Shown one piece after another: positions 28,703-39,548 of a stretch of DNA of 64,000 nt. The DNA is from Pseudaminobacter soli (ex Li et al. 2025). GTDB lineage: Bacteria > Pseudomonadota > Alphaproteobacteria > Rhizobiales > Rhizobiaceae. Each line of letters begins with the position of its first letter. The first letter of the stretch is position 1. The position numbers and the translations under genes are program-made. Location of the stretch: positions 620,001 through 684,000 of the forward strand of contig NZ_JARXVF010000002.1 of NCBI RefSeq assembly GCF_029892515.1, read 5' to 3'. The notes under the pieces are model-generated. The model had not been told where the DNA came from. It saw nothing but the letters and a program-made list of their open reading frames with translations, and did no database searches.

Positions 28703-29542
28703 ATGCGTACACGGCTCAGTGTCCCTAGCGTGAGTTCGAGCTGGCGGGACGCGGTATTGTGTCTTTTCGCGTTCTGCGTGAATATTGGCGGAGCCCACTC
28801 ACGAGGGTTTGCAGCCGAGGCTCCAATGCAAATGGCTCAGTTTTTCTACCTTCCGGTCGCGCCCGTATTCTTCTTCGTTCTCGTTGCGGTTTGTGTCCTT
28901 GTATTGGCTTTTTGCCTGATAAGGCGCGCTTACCTGCAACTGGGCCTGACCCCGGCCCAAGCCATGTTTTTGCTGATCGGTTCCTTGATCGGAAGCTTCA
29001 TCAACATTCCCGTCACGGTGATTTCGACGAATTCCGTCACGGCGGATCAAATGGTCGAGTTCTACGGCATGAGCTACCCAATCCCGCCAGCAACCGACTG
29101 GGGCGGCACCGTTCTTGCGATAAATGTGGGCGGAGCGATCATTCCGGTGGTCATGGCCGTATTCCTACTCATTCGATGGCGGCTCTGGTCGGCAGGGCTG
29201 TTGGCGACGGCCGTGGTAGCTGCGATCTGTTACTGGTTCTCGTCCCCCATTCCGGGGATGGGGATAGCCGTACCGGTATTCATCCCGGCGATAGCAGCGA
29301 CCGTTTTGGCCCTACTGCTGTCACGCCAGAGCGCCGCACCGCTTGCTTACATCGCCGGGTCGCTGGGCGCGTTGATCGGGGGGGATTTGCTGAATTATGG
29401 GAAGCTTGCCGATCTTGGTGCTCCCATCTTATCGCTTGGTGGAGCGGGAACCTTCGATGCCGTTTTCCTGACAGGTGTCATTGCGGTACTGATCACCGGC
29501 ATTTCATCGCGGTGGCAGGGCACAAAGCCAGCAACCTCCTGA
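28703..29542 (+). CDS. DUF1614-family membrane protein
   Basis: The 279-residue protein has a hydrophobic leader and about seven transmembrane helices. The conserved DUF1614 start FFYLPVAPVFFFVLVAV is followed by LGLTPAQAMFLLIGSLIGSFINIP. The family has no known function. ATG 28703 is taken, but an ATG at about 28826 (MQMAQFFYLP) is also possible because family members tend to start there. It converges with dnaE2. Confidence 0.75.
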   Translation: MRTRLSVPSVSSSWRDAVLCLFAFCVNIGGAHSRGFAAEAPMQMAQFFYLPVAPVFFFVLVAVCVLVLAFCLIRRAYLQLGLTPAQAMFLLIGSLIGSFINIPVTVISTNSVTADQMVEFYGMSYPIPPATDWGGTVLAINVGGAIIPVVMAVFLLIRWRLWSAGLLATAVVAAICYWFSSPIPGMGIAVPVFIPAIAATVLALLLSRQSAAPLAYIAGSLGALIGGDLLNYGKLADLGAPILSLGGAGTFDAVFLTGVIAVLITGISSRWQGTKPATS

Positions 29543-29588
29543 TCATCGCAGCTATCGGTGCGAAGCCGGCAGGCACTGCGGCCACGGC

Positions 29589-32500
29589 TCAATGAAAATT
29601 CCGGCTTTTCACTGTGAGCCGATCGATATGCAGGTCGGGTATGAAGATGTCCCGCGCTGGCGCGGCCGCTTGCGGCAGCTCGCGCGGATCGGGCGCGCCA
29701 CTCCCACGCGCGAATTCGTCGCCGCGCCCATGCGGCAGCGGAAACTGGACATCCTGCTCCCCGAGCCGGCCGAGATCTTCCGACAGGTCGAACAGCCGCT
29801 GGGCGACGAGATGAACGACATCGCCTTCCCGCTGGATCTTGCCGTTGATCGCCAACATCGAACTCGACAGCACGAGCCGGCGCTGCCGCTCGAACAGCTT
29901 TGGCCAAACGATCGCGTTGACGATGCCGGTTTCGTCCTCAAGCGTCATGAACATCACCCCCTTGGCCGATCCCGGCCGTTGGCGAACGAGAACAAGACCG
30001 CCCGTCATCAGCCAGCGACCGTCTCGTGCGGCCATGGCCTCGGCACACGTCACGACGCGCCGTCGTTGCAGGTCCTGGCGCAGAAACGCGACCGGATGTT
30101 GGCGCAATGTCAGGCCGACATGCGAGTAATCCTCCACGACCTCGTGCCCTGCCCTCATCAAAGGCAAGGCAACGTCCGGCTCCTGCAATTCGGCGACCTG
30201 GCGGGCTTCGCGTTCGGCGGCGGCCGCCCAAAGCGCCAGCGGTTCGTCGCGCAGCGCCTTTATCGCCCACAGAGCGTCGCGGCGCTGAAGCTTCAGCGAT
30301 GGCAAAAACGCGTCGGCCTCGGCGAGCTTCACCAGCGCGGCCGTCGGCACCCCAGACCGCCGCCACAGTTCGTCGGCTGAGGCGAACGGCTCGTCGGCGC
30401 GGGCCACAACGATGCGGGCGGCGTCCGCGGTCGAGAGCCCCTTCACCATCCGCATACCGAGGCGGACCGCCTTCATCCCGCCCTCGCCCGCATCCTCGAG
30501 CGTGCAGTCCCAGCGTGAGGCGTTCACGCAGACCGGCCGCACCTCGACGCCATGTTCACGGGCGTCGCGCACGATCTGCGCCGGCGCATAGAAACCCATC
30601 GGCTGCGAGTTCAAGAGCGCGGCGCAGAAGGCGTCCGGGTGATGGCATTTCACCCAGTTGGACGCATAGGCGATGAGGGCAAAGCTGGCGGCGTGGCTTT
30701 CCGGAAAACCGTAGGAGCCAAAGCCCTCGAGTTGGCTGAAGGTGCGCTCGGCGAACTCGGCCGAATAGCCGTTCCTGACCATGCCGGAGACGAGCTTGTC
30801 CTTGAACTTCGAGACGCCGCCGGTGAACTTGAAGGTCGCCATGGATTTGCGGAGCTGGTCGGCCTCGCCGCCCGTGAAACCGGCGCAGACCATCGCCACC
30901 TTCATGGCAGACTCCTGGAACAGCGGAATGCCGAGCGTCTTGGAAAGAACCGCCTCCAGTTCCGGCGTGGGATAGTCGACGGGCTCCTTGCCTTCCCGGC
31001 GACGGAGATAGGGATGCACCATGTCGCCCTGGATCGGGCCAGGCCGGACGATCGCTACCTGGATGACGAGGTCGTAGAAGGTGCGAGGCTTCAGGCGCGG
31101 CAGCATCGACATCTGCGCGCGGCTTTCGATCTGGAAGGTGCCGAGCGTATCGGCCTTGCGGATCATCGCGTATGTCTTCGGGTCTTCCGCCGGAATGGAG
31201 GCAAGGTCTCGGACATCGCCCTTGTGTTCGGCCATCAGCGCGAAGGCCTTCGACATGCAGGTGAGCATGCCAAGCGCCAGCACGTCGACCTTCATGAACT
31301 TCAACGCTTCGATGTCGTCCTTATCCCATTCGATCACCTGGCGGTCGTCCATGCGCGCCGGCTCGATCGGCACGAGATCGTCGAGCCGGTCATGGGTGAG
31401 CACGAAGCCGCCCGGGTGCTGGCCGAGATGGCGCGGCGCGCCCATGAGCTGCTGTGCGAGCTCCAGCGTCAGCTTCAGCCGATAGTCGGCCGTATTGAGG
31501 TTGTTCTCCCTGAGCTGGCGTTCGGACACCCCTTCCGACCAACCCCACACACCCGACGATAGCTGCCCGATCATGTCTTCCGGCAGGCCGAGCGCCTTGC
31601 CCACGTCACGGAGCGCGCCCTTGGCGCGGTAGCGGGTCACCGTCGAACACAGCGCCGCCCTGCTCCGGCCGTAGGTGTCATAGATCCACTGGATGACCTC
31701 CTCACGGCGCTCATGTTCGAAATCGACGTCGATATCCGGTGGCTCGTCGCGCTCCCGGGAGACGAAGCGCTCGAACAGCAGGTCATTGGTCTCCGGGTCG
31801 ATGGAGGTCACGCCAAGGCAGTAGCAGACGGCCGAGTTCGCGGCCGAGCCCCGGCCCTGACACAGGATGTCCTTCGACCGGGCAAAACGAACGATCGAAT
31901 AGACCGTCAGAAAATAGGGCGCATAGTTCATGGCCCGGATCAGCTCCAGCTCATGCCGCAGGGATTTGCGGACCTTGTCCGGCACACCCTCGGGATAGCG
32001 GCCAGCGGCGCCCTCCCAGGTGAACTTGACGAGCGATTGATGTGGGTCGAGGCCGGGCACGATCGCTTCTTCCGGATACTGATATTGCAGCTCGGCGAGA
32101 TCGAACCTGCAGCGCTCGACAATTTCGCGCGTGCGCGCAAGCGCTTCGGGATACTCGGCAAAGAGCCGGTGCATCTCCTCGGGCGTCTTCAGGTAGCGGT
32201 CGGCATGGCGCTCGCGGTCGAAGCCGACATCATCGATGGTCGTGCGGGTACGGATGCAGGTCACGACATCCTGAAGCTGCCGCCGGCTGGGTTCATGGAA
32301 GAGTACATCATTGGTGACGACGGTCCTGACCTTGAAGCGGGCGGCCATGGTGGCGATGCCGTGCAGGCGCAGGCGATCATTGGGGCGACGGCGCAGGCAC
32401 AGGCTGACATAGGCGCGGTCCCCGAACAGCTCGGCCAGCTTGCGAAGCTGCACGCCACAGGCCTCGTCGGCTTCATCGGGCACAAGCACACCAATCATCC

Positions 32501-32852
32501 CGGCGGCGTGTTCGGCAACGTCGGCGAAATCGATCAAACAATTGCCCTTGCCGCCACGGGCCTTGCCGAGGGAAAGCAGCCGGGTCAGGCGCGAATAGGC
32601 CGGGCGGTCCATCGGGTAGACGAGAACCGACATGCCGTCCGTCAAATCGAGGCGGCAACCGGCCACCAACCGCGCGCCGATGGCCTTGGCCGCCTCCCAG
32701 GCGCGGACGATGCCGGCGAGGCTGTTGCGGTCGACAACGCCAAGCGTGTCGATGCCAAGCGCCGCCGCGGTGGCGAACAGCTCGTCGGCGCTCGACGCGC
32801 CGCGCAGGAAGGAGAAGTGCGTGGTGACCTGCAGCTCGGCATAGCACATCAT
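29589..32852 (-). CDS. dnaE2: Error-prone DNA polymerase III alpha subunit DnaE2 (ImuC)
   Basis: The 1,087-residue protein starts [20 protein letters not shown], the PHP domain of C-family polymerases. It has the polymerase core ([48 protein letters not shown]) and an OB domain, and ends in VKSRNFH, which is typical of DnaE2. It extends past lesions together with ImuA and ImuB during the SOS response (family knowledge). ATG 32852 overlaps the ImuB stop; longer open frame upstream is an ImuB shadow. It is the third gene of the cassette. Confidence 0.95.
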   Translation of the reverse strand: MMCYAELQVTTHFSFLRGASSADELFATAAALGIDTLGVVDRNSLAGIVRAWEAAKAIGARLVAGCRLDLTDGMSVLVYPMDRPAYSRLTRLLSLGKARGGKGNCLIDFADVAEHAAGMIGVLVPDEADEACGVQLRKLAELFGDRAYVSLCLRRRPNDRLRLHGIATMAARFKVRTVVTNDVLFHEPSRRQLQDVVTCIRTRTTIDDVGFDRERHADRYLKTPEEMHRLFAEYPEALARTREIVERCRFDLAELQYQYPEEAIVPGLDPHQSLVKFTWEGAAGRYPEGVPDKVRKSLRHELELIRAMNYAPYFLTVYSIVRFARSKDILCQGRGSAANSAVCYCLGVTSIDPETNDLLFERFVSRERDEPPDIDVDFEHERREEVIQWIYDTYGRSRAALCSTVTRYRAKGALRDVGKALGLPEDMIGQLSSGVWGWSEGVSERQLRENNLNTADYRLKLTLELAQQLMGAPRHLGQHPGGFVLTHDRLDDLVPIEPARMDDRQVIEWDKDDIEALKFMKVDVLALGMLTCMSKAFALMAEHKGDVRDLASIPAEDPKTYAMIRKADTLGTFQIESRAQMSMLPRLKPRTFYDLVIQVAIVRPGPIQGDMVHPYLRRREGKEPVDYPTPELEAVLSKTLGIPLFQESAMKVAMVCAGFTGGEADQLRKSMATFKFTGGVSKFKDKLVSGMVRNGYSAEFAERTFSQLEGFGSYGFPESHAASFALIAYASNWVKCHHPDAFCAALLNSQPMGFYAPAQIVRDAREHGVEVRPVCVNASRWDCTLEDAGEGGMKAVRLGMRMVKGLSTADAARIVVARADEPFASADELWRRSGVPTAALVKLAEADAFLPSLKLQRRDALWAIKALRDEPLALWAAAAEREARQVAELQEPDVALPLMRAGHEVVEDYSHVGLTLRQHPVAFLRQDLQRRRVVTCAEAMAARDGRWLMTGGLVLVRQRPGSAKGVMFMTLEDETGIVNAIVWPKLFERQRRLVLSSSMLAINGKIQREGDVVHLVAQRLFDLSEDLGRLGEQDVQFPLPHGRGDEFARGSGAPDPRELPQAAAPARDIFIPDLHIDRLTVKSRNFH

Positions 32853-34363
32853 CCGAACACCCCATGCAGGAACCACAAATGCGAGCCGGTTTCCGGGTCG
32901 ACTCCATCGCCGGCCCGGTAGACCCAGTAACGCTCGCCGAGCTCGTCCTCGACGACGAAATAGTCCCGCACCGCCTGGAATTCGCGCGGGCGCAGCCACC
33001 ATTCGCCAAAGATGCGTTCCGGACCGTCGGCGAGAATGACCTTCCGTCGCTTGCCGCGCCAGGTGAAGACCGCGGGCGGCTGATCCGGAAGCAGCGCAAT
33101 GACCTCGATGCGCTCGGGGCTTGCGAGGAGGCGCGACGGCCGCGGCCACTTGGCGGCCCAGGCCTGCCCGGTATCCGGCGCCGTCGGTGCGATACGTTGG
33201 ACCGAACGCTCCGGTACATCGGAGGCGACGGGTGCGACCCGGAAGAGCCGATGGCCGCGATTGCCGAGAATGTCGACCAGCGGCGTGATGTCGGCGACCG
33301 CCTCCTCGATCAGTGAGGATGCGACCTGCCGCTCCCCCAGCGGCTCGACAGAGATGGCGATGAGAGCCATCTTCTCGATGCCGAAGCCCGGCTCGATCGT
33401 GTCGATGCGGTCGCAGAGCAGTTTCGACAGGCGCGCCAGATCGCGGACCGGTTTGGCGAGACCTGCGCGAAGATGCTGGCGCGTGTTGTCGACGCGATGG
33501 ATGATGAGGTCGCAACGCCGCGCGCCGAGGCCGTTTTGCGCCAGCCGCGTGGAGAGCTGCCCGACCAGCCTCTGGACGTATTTGGCGATGGTTTCCGGCG
33601 CCCCGATGGGCTCGGCGAAGGTCTTCGAAACCTCAACAAGTTCCGGGGTTCGGATCGGCTCGATCGGCTCGGCGACCTGGCCGAACATCTGGTCAAGGCG
33701 GCGCGCTGCTTCCGGACCGAACCGCAGCGTCAGCGGCGCACGCGGCATGGCCGAGAGCTGGCCGACAGTGTCGACGCCGAGCACCCGCAGCCCTTGGAGA
33801 GTTTCCGCGGCTAGCCGCAGGGCTGCGATGGGCAGGTCGATGACCGCCTTCGCAACCTCGCCCCCGCGCACGATGGTTGTCTCCGCTGCTCGTAGCCGGG
33901 CGAGCGCATGCGCAGCGCCCCAGGTGTCGGCGATGGCCGCCCGCGCCGTCAGACCGTGGCTGCGCATACGAGTGACGAGACCGCACAGGAGAAGTTCCTC
34001 GCCGCCTTGAAGGTGGTCCGCCCCTTCGGTGTCCATGACGAGACCGTCGACGCCGTCCACCGCGACGACAGGGCTGTATTGGCGCAGCACCCAAAGCGCC
34101 AACCGCTCCAGCGCCGCTGCGTCGTCGGTCGGCCGCGCGTCGACCATCAGGAGATCAGCAACCATGGCCTGCGCCTTGCTTGCGGGCATTCCCACTCTCA
34201 GCCCCAGCTTGAGCGCCGTCGGGTCCGCCGCAGAGATCCAGCGCTTGGAGCCACTACGCGCGATCACCACGAGCGGCTTGTCAGCCGGCAAGGCGTCGCA
34301 AGCGTGGCGCCTGATCCGGTCGATCGACAGAAACGGGAAGTAAACAGATACGACCCTTGGCAT
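32849..34363 (-). CDS. imuB: ImuB, catalytically inactive Y-family polymerase homologue
   Basis: The 504-residue protein resembles DinB polymerases but begins [19 protein letters not shown] where active enzymes have the DxDxFF/Y metal site, so it cannot bind the catalytic metals. It serves as the hub linking ImuA, DnaE2 and the beta clamp in damage-induced mutagenesis (family knowledge). I chose ATG 34363 because ImuB proteins begin this way; an ATG at 34396 is possible. It overlaps the end of imuA by 83 bases and dnaE2 by ATGATG. Confidence 0.92.
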   Translation of the reverse strand: MPRVVSVYFPFLSIDRIRRHACDALPADKPLVVIARSGSKRWISAADPTALKLGLRVGMPASKAQAMVADLLMVDARPTDDAAALERLALWVLRQYSPVVAVDGVDGLVMDTEGADHLQGGEELLLCGLVTRMRSHGLTARAAIADTWGAAHALARLRAAETTIVRGGEVAKAVIDLPIAALRLAAETLQGLRVLGVDTVGQLSAMPRAPLTLRFGPEAARRLDQMFGQVAEPIEPIRTPELVEVSKTFAEPIGAPETIAKYVQRLVGQLSTRLAQNGLGARRCDLIIHRVDNTRQHLRAGLAKPVRDLARLSKLLCDRIDTIEPGFGIEKMALIAISVEPLGERQVASSLIEEAVADITPLVDILGNRGHRLFRVAPVASDVPERSVQRIAPTAPDTGQAWAAKWPRPSRLLASPERIEVIALLPDQPPAVFTWRGKRRKVILADGPERIFGEWWLRPREFQAVRDYFVVEDELGERYWVYRAGDGVDPETGSHLWFLHGVFG

Positions 34364-35039
34364 CGGGGGCTCCAATTTCGAACTCGGCGCACTCACCCGC
34401 CTTCACGCGCATCAGTTCCACCAGCCACCGGGCCCTCCCGACGCCCGCCACCGGCAATCGTTCCGATGGCAGCGTGCTGATGCGCCACCGCGTCGTCGAG
34501 GCTGTCGGCTGTCCGTAGTCCGACGCTTCGGCCTGTCGTCGCCATCGCCGCAGCACGATGCCTATGCCGCCGGTCTTCTCCGCTGCGAGTTGCAGGCGCC
34601 GCGAGGCATTCATCGGTAGGCGAACCAGTTCGCCGACCACTGCGGACAGGCCGCCGAACGAAAGCCCCTCCTCCATCGCCGACAGAACCTCTTCCTCCTT
34701 GTCACTCTCGCACCAGACGACACGATCGGGATGAAGTCCGGCCTGCGAAATCGCCGGAAAGAAGAGGTCAGGGCGCGTCATGCACCAGAGCACCTTGCCC
34801 CGTGTCCGGGCGGCGATGCCGGCTACGAACAGCGCGGCTGCCGCGCCGTCCACCGTCCCGCCTCCGCCACCGGCGACCTCATGCAGTGCGCCGAAGGCGA
34901 GCCCGCCGCCCGGCAAAGCACGATCCATCTCCGGAACCGCAAACGGCAGCACGGATCGGGTGCGTGCCGCTCCACCTTCGAGCTGGCCGATGCGCTCTCG
35001 AAGCTCGGCAAGCACAGCATTGACGGCAGGCTTCGACAC
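34281..35039 (-). CDS. imuA: ImuA, RecA-like component of the mutasome
   Basis: The 252-residue protein resembles RecA/SulA-type ImuA (PEMDRALPGGGLAFGALHEVAG, VLWCMTRPDLFFPAISQAGLHPDRVVWCES). It is the first gene of imuA-imuB-dnaE2. A LexA box lies 52 bases upstream of the start. The cassette order and the overlap with imuB are those usual in alphaproteobacteria. Confidence 0.93.
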   Translation of the reverse strand: MSKPAVNAVLAELRERIGQLEGGAARTRSVLPFAVPEMDRALPGGGLAFGALHEVAGGGGGTVDGAAAALFVAGIAARTRGKVLWCMTRPDLFFPAISQAGLHPDRVVWCESDKEEEVLSAMEEGLSFGGLSAVVGELVRLPMNASRRLQLAAEKTGGIGIVLRRWRRQAEASDYGQPTASTTRWRISTLPSERLPVAGVGRARWLVELMRVKAGECAEFEIGAPDAKGRICLLPVSVDRPDQAPRLRRLAG

Positions 35040-35090
35040 GGCAGGAATGGCACTCCTTCTGGGGTTTCCAGCAGCTCTTCAAGCTGATAT

Positions 35091-35105
35091 GTTCCCTTTC
35101 TGTTC
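35091..35105 (-). promoter_or_regulatory. LexA (SOS) box upstream of imuA
   Basis: The plus strand reads GTTC-CCTTTCT-GTTC, an exact match to the alphaproteobacterial LexA site GTTC-N7-GTTC. It lies 52 bases upstream of the imuA start, as expected for a DNA-damage-induced cassette. Confidence 0.85.
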
Positions 35106-35375
35106 TCAACCTCCTGACGAGTCAATCCACCCCGAACGGCGTTACCAACCATGAAGGTGGCCTTTGACCAGCCTCGCAGGGGGATTCCTTGAGGCCGATC
35201 AATGAGATGGAACGGGAACGGGACAGGAATTTTTTCTTAGTTTTTTTTGGGGGGCGGAGATGATGGCAGCCTATATGGAGAAACTGAACGGCTGTCTCGG
35301 CAGCGGCGAGCGAAGGCTGCGCGCGCCAAACGAGGATCGCTGTTGGCGCGGGCATGCGCTCGATGTGTAAGTGAG

Positions 35376-36464
35376 ATGACCAAGGAAGTGGCGACACCGA
35401 CGCGGAAGATCATCCATGTCGACATGGATGCCTTCTACGCGTCGGTCGAACAGCGCGACAACCCGGAGCTGCGCGGCAAGCCGGTCGCCGTCGGCAGTCC
35501 GGTAGCCCGCGGCGTAGTAGCCGCCGCCAGCTACGAGGCGCGCGTCTTCGGTGTGCGCTCAGCGATGCCCTCGGTGACTGCGGCACGCCAATGCCCCGAC
35601 CTTATCTTCGTGAAACCGCGTTTCGAGGTCTATCGCGCTGTCTCGATGCAAATCCGATCGATCTTCGCCGAGTACACGCCGCTGATCGAGCCGCTGTCGC
35701 TCGACGAGGCCTATCTCGATGTCACTGAAAATTTGAAAGGCATCGCGATCGCGACAGATATCGCCACGGAGATTCGCGCCAGGATCAAGCAGGTCACGGG
35801 TCTCAACGCGTCGGCCGGCATCAGCTACAACAAGTTCCTCGCCAAGATGGCCTCCGACCTCAACAAGCCGAACGGCCAGGCCGTCATCTCCCCCAAGAAC
35901 GGCCCCGCCTTCGTTGAGGGCCTCCCGGTCAAGAAGTTCCATGGGGTCGGCCCAGCCACGGCAAAGAAGATGGCGGCGCTCGGAATCGAGACCGGCGCGG
36001 ACCTGAAAGAAAAATCCGTGGAGTTCCTGACAGACCATTTCGGCAAATCAGGCCCCCACTTCCATGGCATCGCGCGCGGCATCGACAACCGACAGGTGAG
36101 GCCGGACCGTGAGAGAAAGTCGGTTGGCGCGGAGGACACATTCGCGATCGATATCGCTGACCTCGAAGCCGCGAAACGCGAGCTGGTGCCTCTGGTCGCC
36201 AAGGTCTGGCGCTACTGCGCGGGCCACGCCATAGCGGCCAAGACCGTGACCGTGAAGATCCGGTTCGCGGATTTCCAGATCATTACCCGCAGTCGGACGG
36301 TTCCGACCGCGTTCCCAAATGAAAACGCGATCCTCACTGCGGCGATAACACTGCTCGAAGCCGCCTATCCGTTTCGGAAGTCGGTGTGGCTGCTGGGCGT
36401 GACGCTTTCGAGCCTTGGCCACAGCAACGTGCCGTCGGCGACGCAACTCGAATTCCTGCTCTAG
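35376..36464 (+). CDS. dinB: DNA polymerase IV (DinB)
   Basis: The 362-residue Y-family polymerase has the active-site motifs HVDMDAFYASVEQ and LSLDEAYLDVTEN, a steric-gate region (VAAASYEARVFGVRSAMP) and a helix-hairpin-helix (FHGVGPATAKKMAALGI). ATG 35376 puts the catalytic motif at the usual distance; upstream open frame is low-complexity. It lies divergent from imuA. Ahead of it, GAAC-N7-GGAC at about 35209-35223 is a one-mismatch version of the LexA site, so SOS control is possible but weaker than for imuA. Confidence 0.93.
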   Translation: MTKEVATPTRKIIHVDMDAFYASVEQRDNPELRGKPVAVGSPVARGVVAAASYEARVFGVRSAMPSVTAARQCPDLIFVKPRFEVYRAVSMQIRSIFAEYTPLIEPLSLDEAYLDVTENLKGIAIATDIATEIRARIKQVTGLNASAGISYNKFLAKMASDLNKPNGQAVISPKNGPAFVEGLPVKKFHGVGPATAKKMAALGIETGADLKEKSVEFLTDHFGKSGPHFHGIARGIDNRQVRPDRERKSVGAEDTFAIDIADLEAAKRELVPLVAKVWRYCAGHAIAAKTVTVKIRFADFQIITRSRTVPTAFPNENAILTAAITLLEAAYPFRKSVWLLGVTLSSLGHSNVPSATQLEFLL

Positions 36465-36599
36465 GACACGAGAGGAGGCCGTCAAGCTCGGCAACGCCAG
36501 GTGCAGCCAGACGGCAGGAACGATAGACGCCCTTACCCGTTCTCCAACCCTGCTGGAGTAAGCGCGTCATGAGTAGCGTGCGTTCGCTTTGGCGCGCCG

Positions 36600-36716
36600 A
36601 TGCCGCGGCCGAAGGAGAGCGTCAAGGATCTGGCCGGCATCGTGCGCAAAAGCCTAGAGGCCGAAGGTTTGGCGCCATCGAAGAGCAAGAAGCCCAAGGC
36701 CAAATCGTCAGCCTGA
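36600..36716 (+). CDS. Small lysine-rich protein, possibly a fragment
   Basis: The 38-codon frame from ATG 36600 encodes PRPKESVKDLAGIVRKSL followed by a tail rich in Lys and Ser. It reads like a charged helical tail and may be the end of a lost gene. It has no clear ribosome-binding site. Confidence 0.3.
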   Translation: MPRPKESVKDLAGIVRKSLEAEGLAPSKSKKPKAKSSA

Positions 36717-36775
36717 ACGATCACTGTTCGACGACCGTCGAAACATCGTGTTGGTGAAATCGCTAAGATGGCGCG

Positions 36776-38182
36776 ATGACCAAAGGCCAAATTCACGCGT
36801 CAATCCTTGCGACGACGATTGCTGCGAGCTTCGGTTTCGGACTTATCCAACTCGACGTCACCATCGTCAACGTTGCACTTCCCACGATAGCCAAGACGCT
36901 CAATACGACCGTTGCCGGCCTGCAATGGGTCGTCGATGCCTATGCGCTCGTATTTGCTGCCCTTTTGCTGACCGGCGGCTATTTCGGTGATCGCTTCGGC
37001 GCAAAACGCTGCTATCTTGCCGGCATCACTCTATTCGCCATTGCTTCGCTGATGTGCGGCGTTGCCCCCTCCGCGACACTCCTGATCGCTGGACGGATGT
37101 TTCAAGGGGTCGGCGCAGCTTTGATGTTGCCGTGTTCGTTGGCGCTCATCAACCACGCCGCCGAAGGCCAACCACAGCGCCGGGCACAGGCCATCGGCTG
37201 GTGGACTGCCGCAGGCGGCATCATGATCGCAGCAGGACCGATCATCGGCGGTTTGCTGCTTGGCGCCGCAAGCTGGCGCAGCATCTTTCTGGTGAATCTT
37301 CCCGTGTGCGTCATCGGCGTGCTGTTCACGCTCAAAGTTGTGGAGACGAACCGGCTTCCGGATGGGCGCGGCGTGGACGTTGTCGGTCAACTGCTTGGGA
37401 TGGTTGCACTCGGTGCCATCACCGGGGCAATGATCGAGGCCAAGCCGCTCGGCCTTGAAAGCCCGGTCGTGCTGGTGTGTGCAACAATCGGGATCGTTGC
37501 GGCTGTCGCGTTCGTTCGATATGAGGCGCGCTCGCCCGCGCCGATGCTTCCGCTTTCGCTGTTCGGATCGCGGGCGTTCTGCGGCGCAGTTATCTTCGGT
37601 GCCATCGTCAATTTCACTTACTACGGCGCAGTCTTCGTCCTCAGCCTCTATCTCCAGCGCGTGTTGGGCTATTCGCCCGTCGCGGCAGGTCTCGCATTCC
37701 TGCCGCTTACGGCGACCTTTCTGATCGTCAACATCATTAGTGGCTGGTGGGCTGGCGCTATGGGATCGCGGGCACCGATGATCGCTGGCGCGCTGATCGA
37801 CGCAGGCGGTTTTGCGCTTCTCGCCTTCGTTGCCGCCGAGACGGTTCCCTACTGGCAGCTTGCCATTGCATTCGTATTGATTCCGGCCGGTATGGGCCTC
37901 GGCGTGCCAGCGATGACCACCGCCGTGCTGGCGAGCATCGGACGTGAACGTTCGGGCATTGCCTCGGCGGTGCTCAATGCCGCCCGGCAAGCCGCCGGCG
38001 CTATGGGCGTGGCGCTGTTTGGCACGCTCGCCGGAGACGCGCCCAGCAATGTTGTCGCGGGCCTCAGAATGTCGGCGACCATCGCTGCCGTCTTGCTGAT
38101 CGCCGCCGCTGCTCTTGCCGCGACGACGATAGCGCGTCACCAGAGGGGCGCTCATCCATGTAAGCGCGGGTCCATAGCGTGA
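36776..38182 (+). CDS. MFS drug exporter, DHA2 (14-helix) type
   Basis: The 468-residue protein has about 14 transmembrane helices. It carries the DHA2 marker near the start (QLDVTIVNVALPTIAKTL), motif A (GYFGDRFGAKRCYLAG) and motif C-like GGIMIAAGPIIGGLLLG. It probably exports toxic compounds by proton exchange, like EmrB or QacA. It stands alone, downstream of dinB and convergent with the TetR gene. No regulator is adjacent on its own strand. Confidence 0.9.
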   Translation: MTKGQIHASILATTIAASFGFGLIQLDVTIVNVALPTIAKTLNTTVAGLQWVVDAYALVFAALLLTGGYFGDRFGAKRCYLAGITLFAIASLMCGVAPSATLLIAGRMFQGVGAALMLPCSLALINHAAEGQPQRRAQAIGWWTAAGGIMIAAGPIIGGLLLGAASWRSIFLVNLPVCVIGVLFTLKVVETNRLPDGRGVDVVGQLLGMVALGAITGAMIEAKPLGLESPVVLVCATIGIVAAVAFVRYEARSPAPMLPLSLFGSRAFCGAVIFGAIVNFTYYGAVFVLSLYLQRVLGYSPVAAGLAFLPLTATFLIVNIISGWWAGAMGSRAPMIAGALIDAGGFALLAFVAAETVPYWQLAIAFVLIPAGMGLGVPAMTTAVLASIGRERSGIASAVLNAARQAAGAMGVALFGTLAGDAPSNVVAGLRMSATIAAVLLIAAAALAATTIARHQRGAHPCKRGSIA

Positions 38183-38407
38183 TCGTGAGTGCAATTGCAC
38201 AAATCCAAGCACGACGGACCGCCTCGACTTCCTCGGAACTGGCCCCCTGAGCGGTCGTTGCCATGCTGATCGCAAAATGACGTGTTTGGGCTGTCTGCGA
38301 ACGGTCCCCTATCGGGTGGCATTTTTGCAGAAGCTGCGTTTCGGCTCACGACCTCATAACGGTCAGTGCTGCCTGGTACTTAGCGTCCTGGTAGGTCGGC
38401 GCTCACA

Positions 38408-38986
38408 CTACTCGTCAAGACGGTCCAGCAGTTCAGAAAGCGCCCGTTCGTAGTTTCCATAGTCCGGATCGATGCCTGCCTGCAGCGCGCTGCCGCTCGT
38501 CCCGTCTATCGCCACAGCAAGTGCCGCGCCGTGAGTGTAGTCCACCAGAATATGGACCCAAACCAGAGCCTGCGAAGGCGAAAGGCCAAGGTCGCCCAAG
38601 AGGTTCGTGAGGTTGTCAGTGATCCGTCTTGCATGTTGAGGGAACACGGCTGGTCGGTTGAAAATGGCAAGGGTCAAACCCGGATGGCGCACTACCTTCG
38701 ACCGATATGCCCGCAACAAGCCCTCTATCCGAGATCGGACGGTTCCTCCCGAAGGGGAAGCAACATCGGCATAGACGGAGTCCGCCAATGCGCGGATCAA
38801 TCCGTCCCGATCCTGGAAGTGGTGATAGATTGTCATAGGATTGACGCCTGCACGCAAGGCGACCGCGCGCATGGTGAGACTTTCAAACCCCTCACTGTCC
38901 AGCAGAGCCAGCGCCTCCGAAAGAATCTTTGCCGGCGAGACGCTTTCGTCATCGGCGCGCGGCCTGCCTCGGCTTCGCTTGGTCAT
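38408..38986 (-). CDS. TetR/AcrR-family regulator
   Basis: The 192-residue protein has an N-terminal HTH (TMRAVALRAGVNPMTIYHHFQDRDGLIRALADSV, about 40-73) and a TetR_C-type ligand domain. It starts ATGA-coupled to the end of the reductase gene. The pair is probably autoregulated through the palindrome at 39536-39548. Confidence 0.88.
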   Translation of the reverse strand: MTKRSRGRPRADDESVSPAKILSEALALLDSEGFESLTMRAVALRAGVNPMTIYHHFQDRDGLIRALADSVYADVASPSGGTVRSRIEGLLRAYRSKVVRHPGLTLAIFNRPAVFPQHARRITDNLTNLLGDLGLSPSQALVWVHILVDYTHGAALAVAIDGTSGSALQAGIDPDYGNYERALSELLDRLDE

Positions 38987-39519
38987 TGCGCAATCGTGTA
39001 GGTCGATTGCACCAGCCCGGATGGAAACGCGCGGGTGCTCACATGACCGAGACGAATGTCACGCGCCAGCGGGCCGAACAAGGGACGGCCGCTGCCGAGC
39101 AGTATGGGAACGCGCGTGACCACCAGATCGCTGATCAATCCTTCCGAAAGGAACGATTGGATGACACGTCCCCCATCGACATAGACACGACGGCACCCTT
39201 CCGCTTCGAGCATCGCCATAGCCTGCTGTGGCGACTTTTCCGTGAACCGGACCTTACCGGCAAGATCGGCGGGAACCGACTGGTCCGCCAAGGCGGCTGA
39301 AAGGACGAGCACCGGGCGACTATAGAACCACGGTTTCATGTCGCGCATCGCTTCGAAGGTGCCTCGGCCCATTATTATGGCGTCGATGTCCTTTATGAAA
39401 TCGTTGTAGCCGTGGTCCTCACCTGAAGCGTCATGCTCAAGCAACCATTCAATGTCGCCGTCATCGCGAGCGATGAACCCGTCCAGGCTGGTAGCAATGA
39501 AAATATGGCCGGTAATCAT
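38983..39519 (-). CDS. Dihydrofolate-reductase-like (RibD C-terminal domain) oxidoreductase
   Basis: The 178-residue protein has the family start GHIFIATSLDGFIARDDGDIEWLL and the NADPH-binding part (IMGRGTFEAM, GCRRVYVDGGRVIQSFL). ATG 39519 follows a strong AGGAGG by 7 bases, which rules out the ATG 54 bases upstream. Family members reduce small aromatic or pterin-like substrates; the true substrate is unknown. It is co-transcribed with the TetR gene. Confidence 0.87.
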   Translation of the reverse strand: MITGHIFIATSLDGFIARDDGDIEWLLEHDASGEDHGYNDFIKDIDAIIMGRGTFEAMRDMKPWFYSRPVLVLSAALADQSVPADLAGKVRFTEKSPQQAMAMLEAEGCRRVYVDGGRVIQSFLSEGLISDLVVTRVPILLGSGRPLFGPLARDIRLGHVSTRAFPSGLVQSTYTIAQ

Positions 39520-39535
39520 CTCGCGCCTCCTAAAA

Positions 39536-39548
39536 TATACAACGTATA
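39536..39548. promoter_or_regulatory. Perfect palindrome upstream of the reductase-TetR pair
   Basis: TATAC-AAC-GTATA lies 17 bases before the reductase start in an AT-rich patch (39530-39560). It is a likely operator for the TetR protein of the same operon; this is inference from position and symmetry. Confidence 0.6.

Noticed and set aside
32853-33515. Long N-terminal extension of the DnaE2 frame
   Set aside because: It is the shadow of imuB in another frame; DnaE2 proteins begin at the MMCYAEL segment.
35229-35257. Runs of T and G before dinB as a possible terminator
   Set aside because: No stem precedes the T-run; it is a homopolymer patch only.
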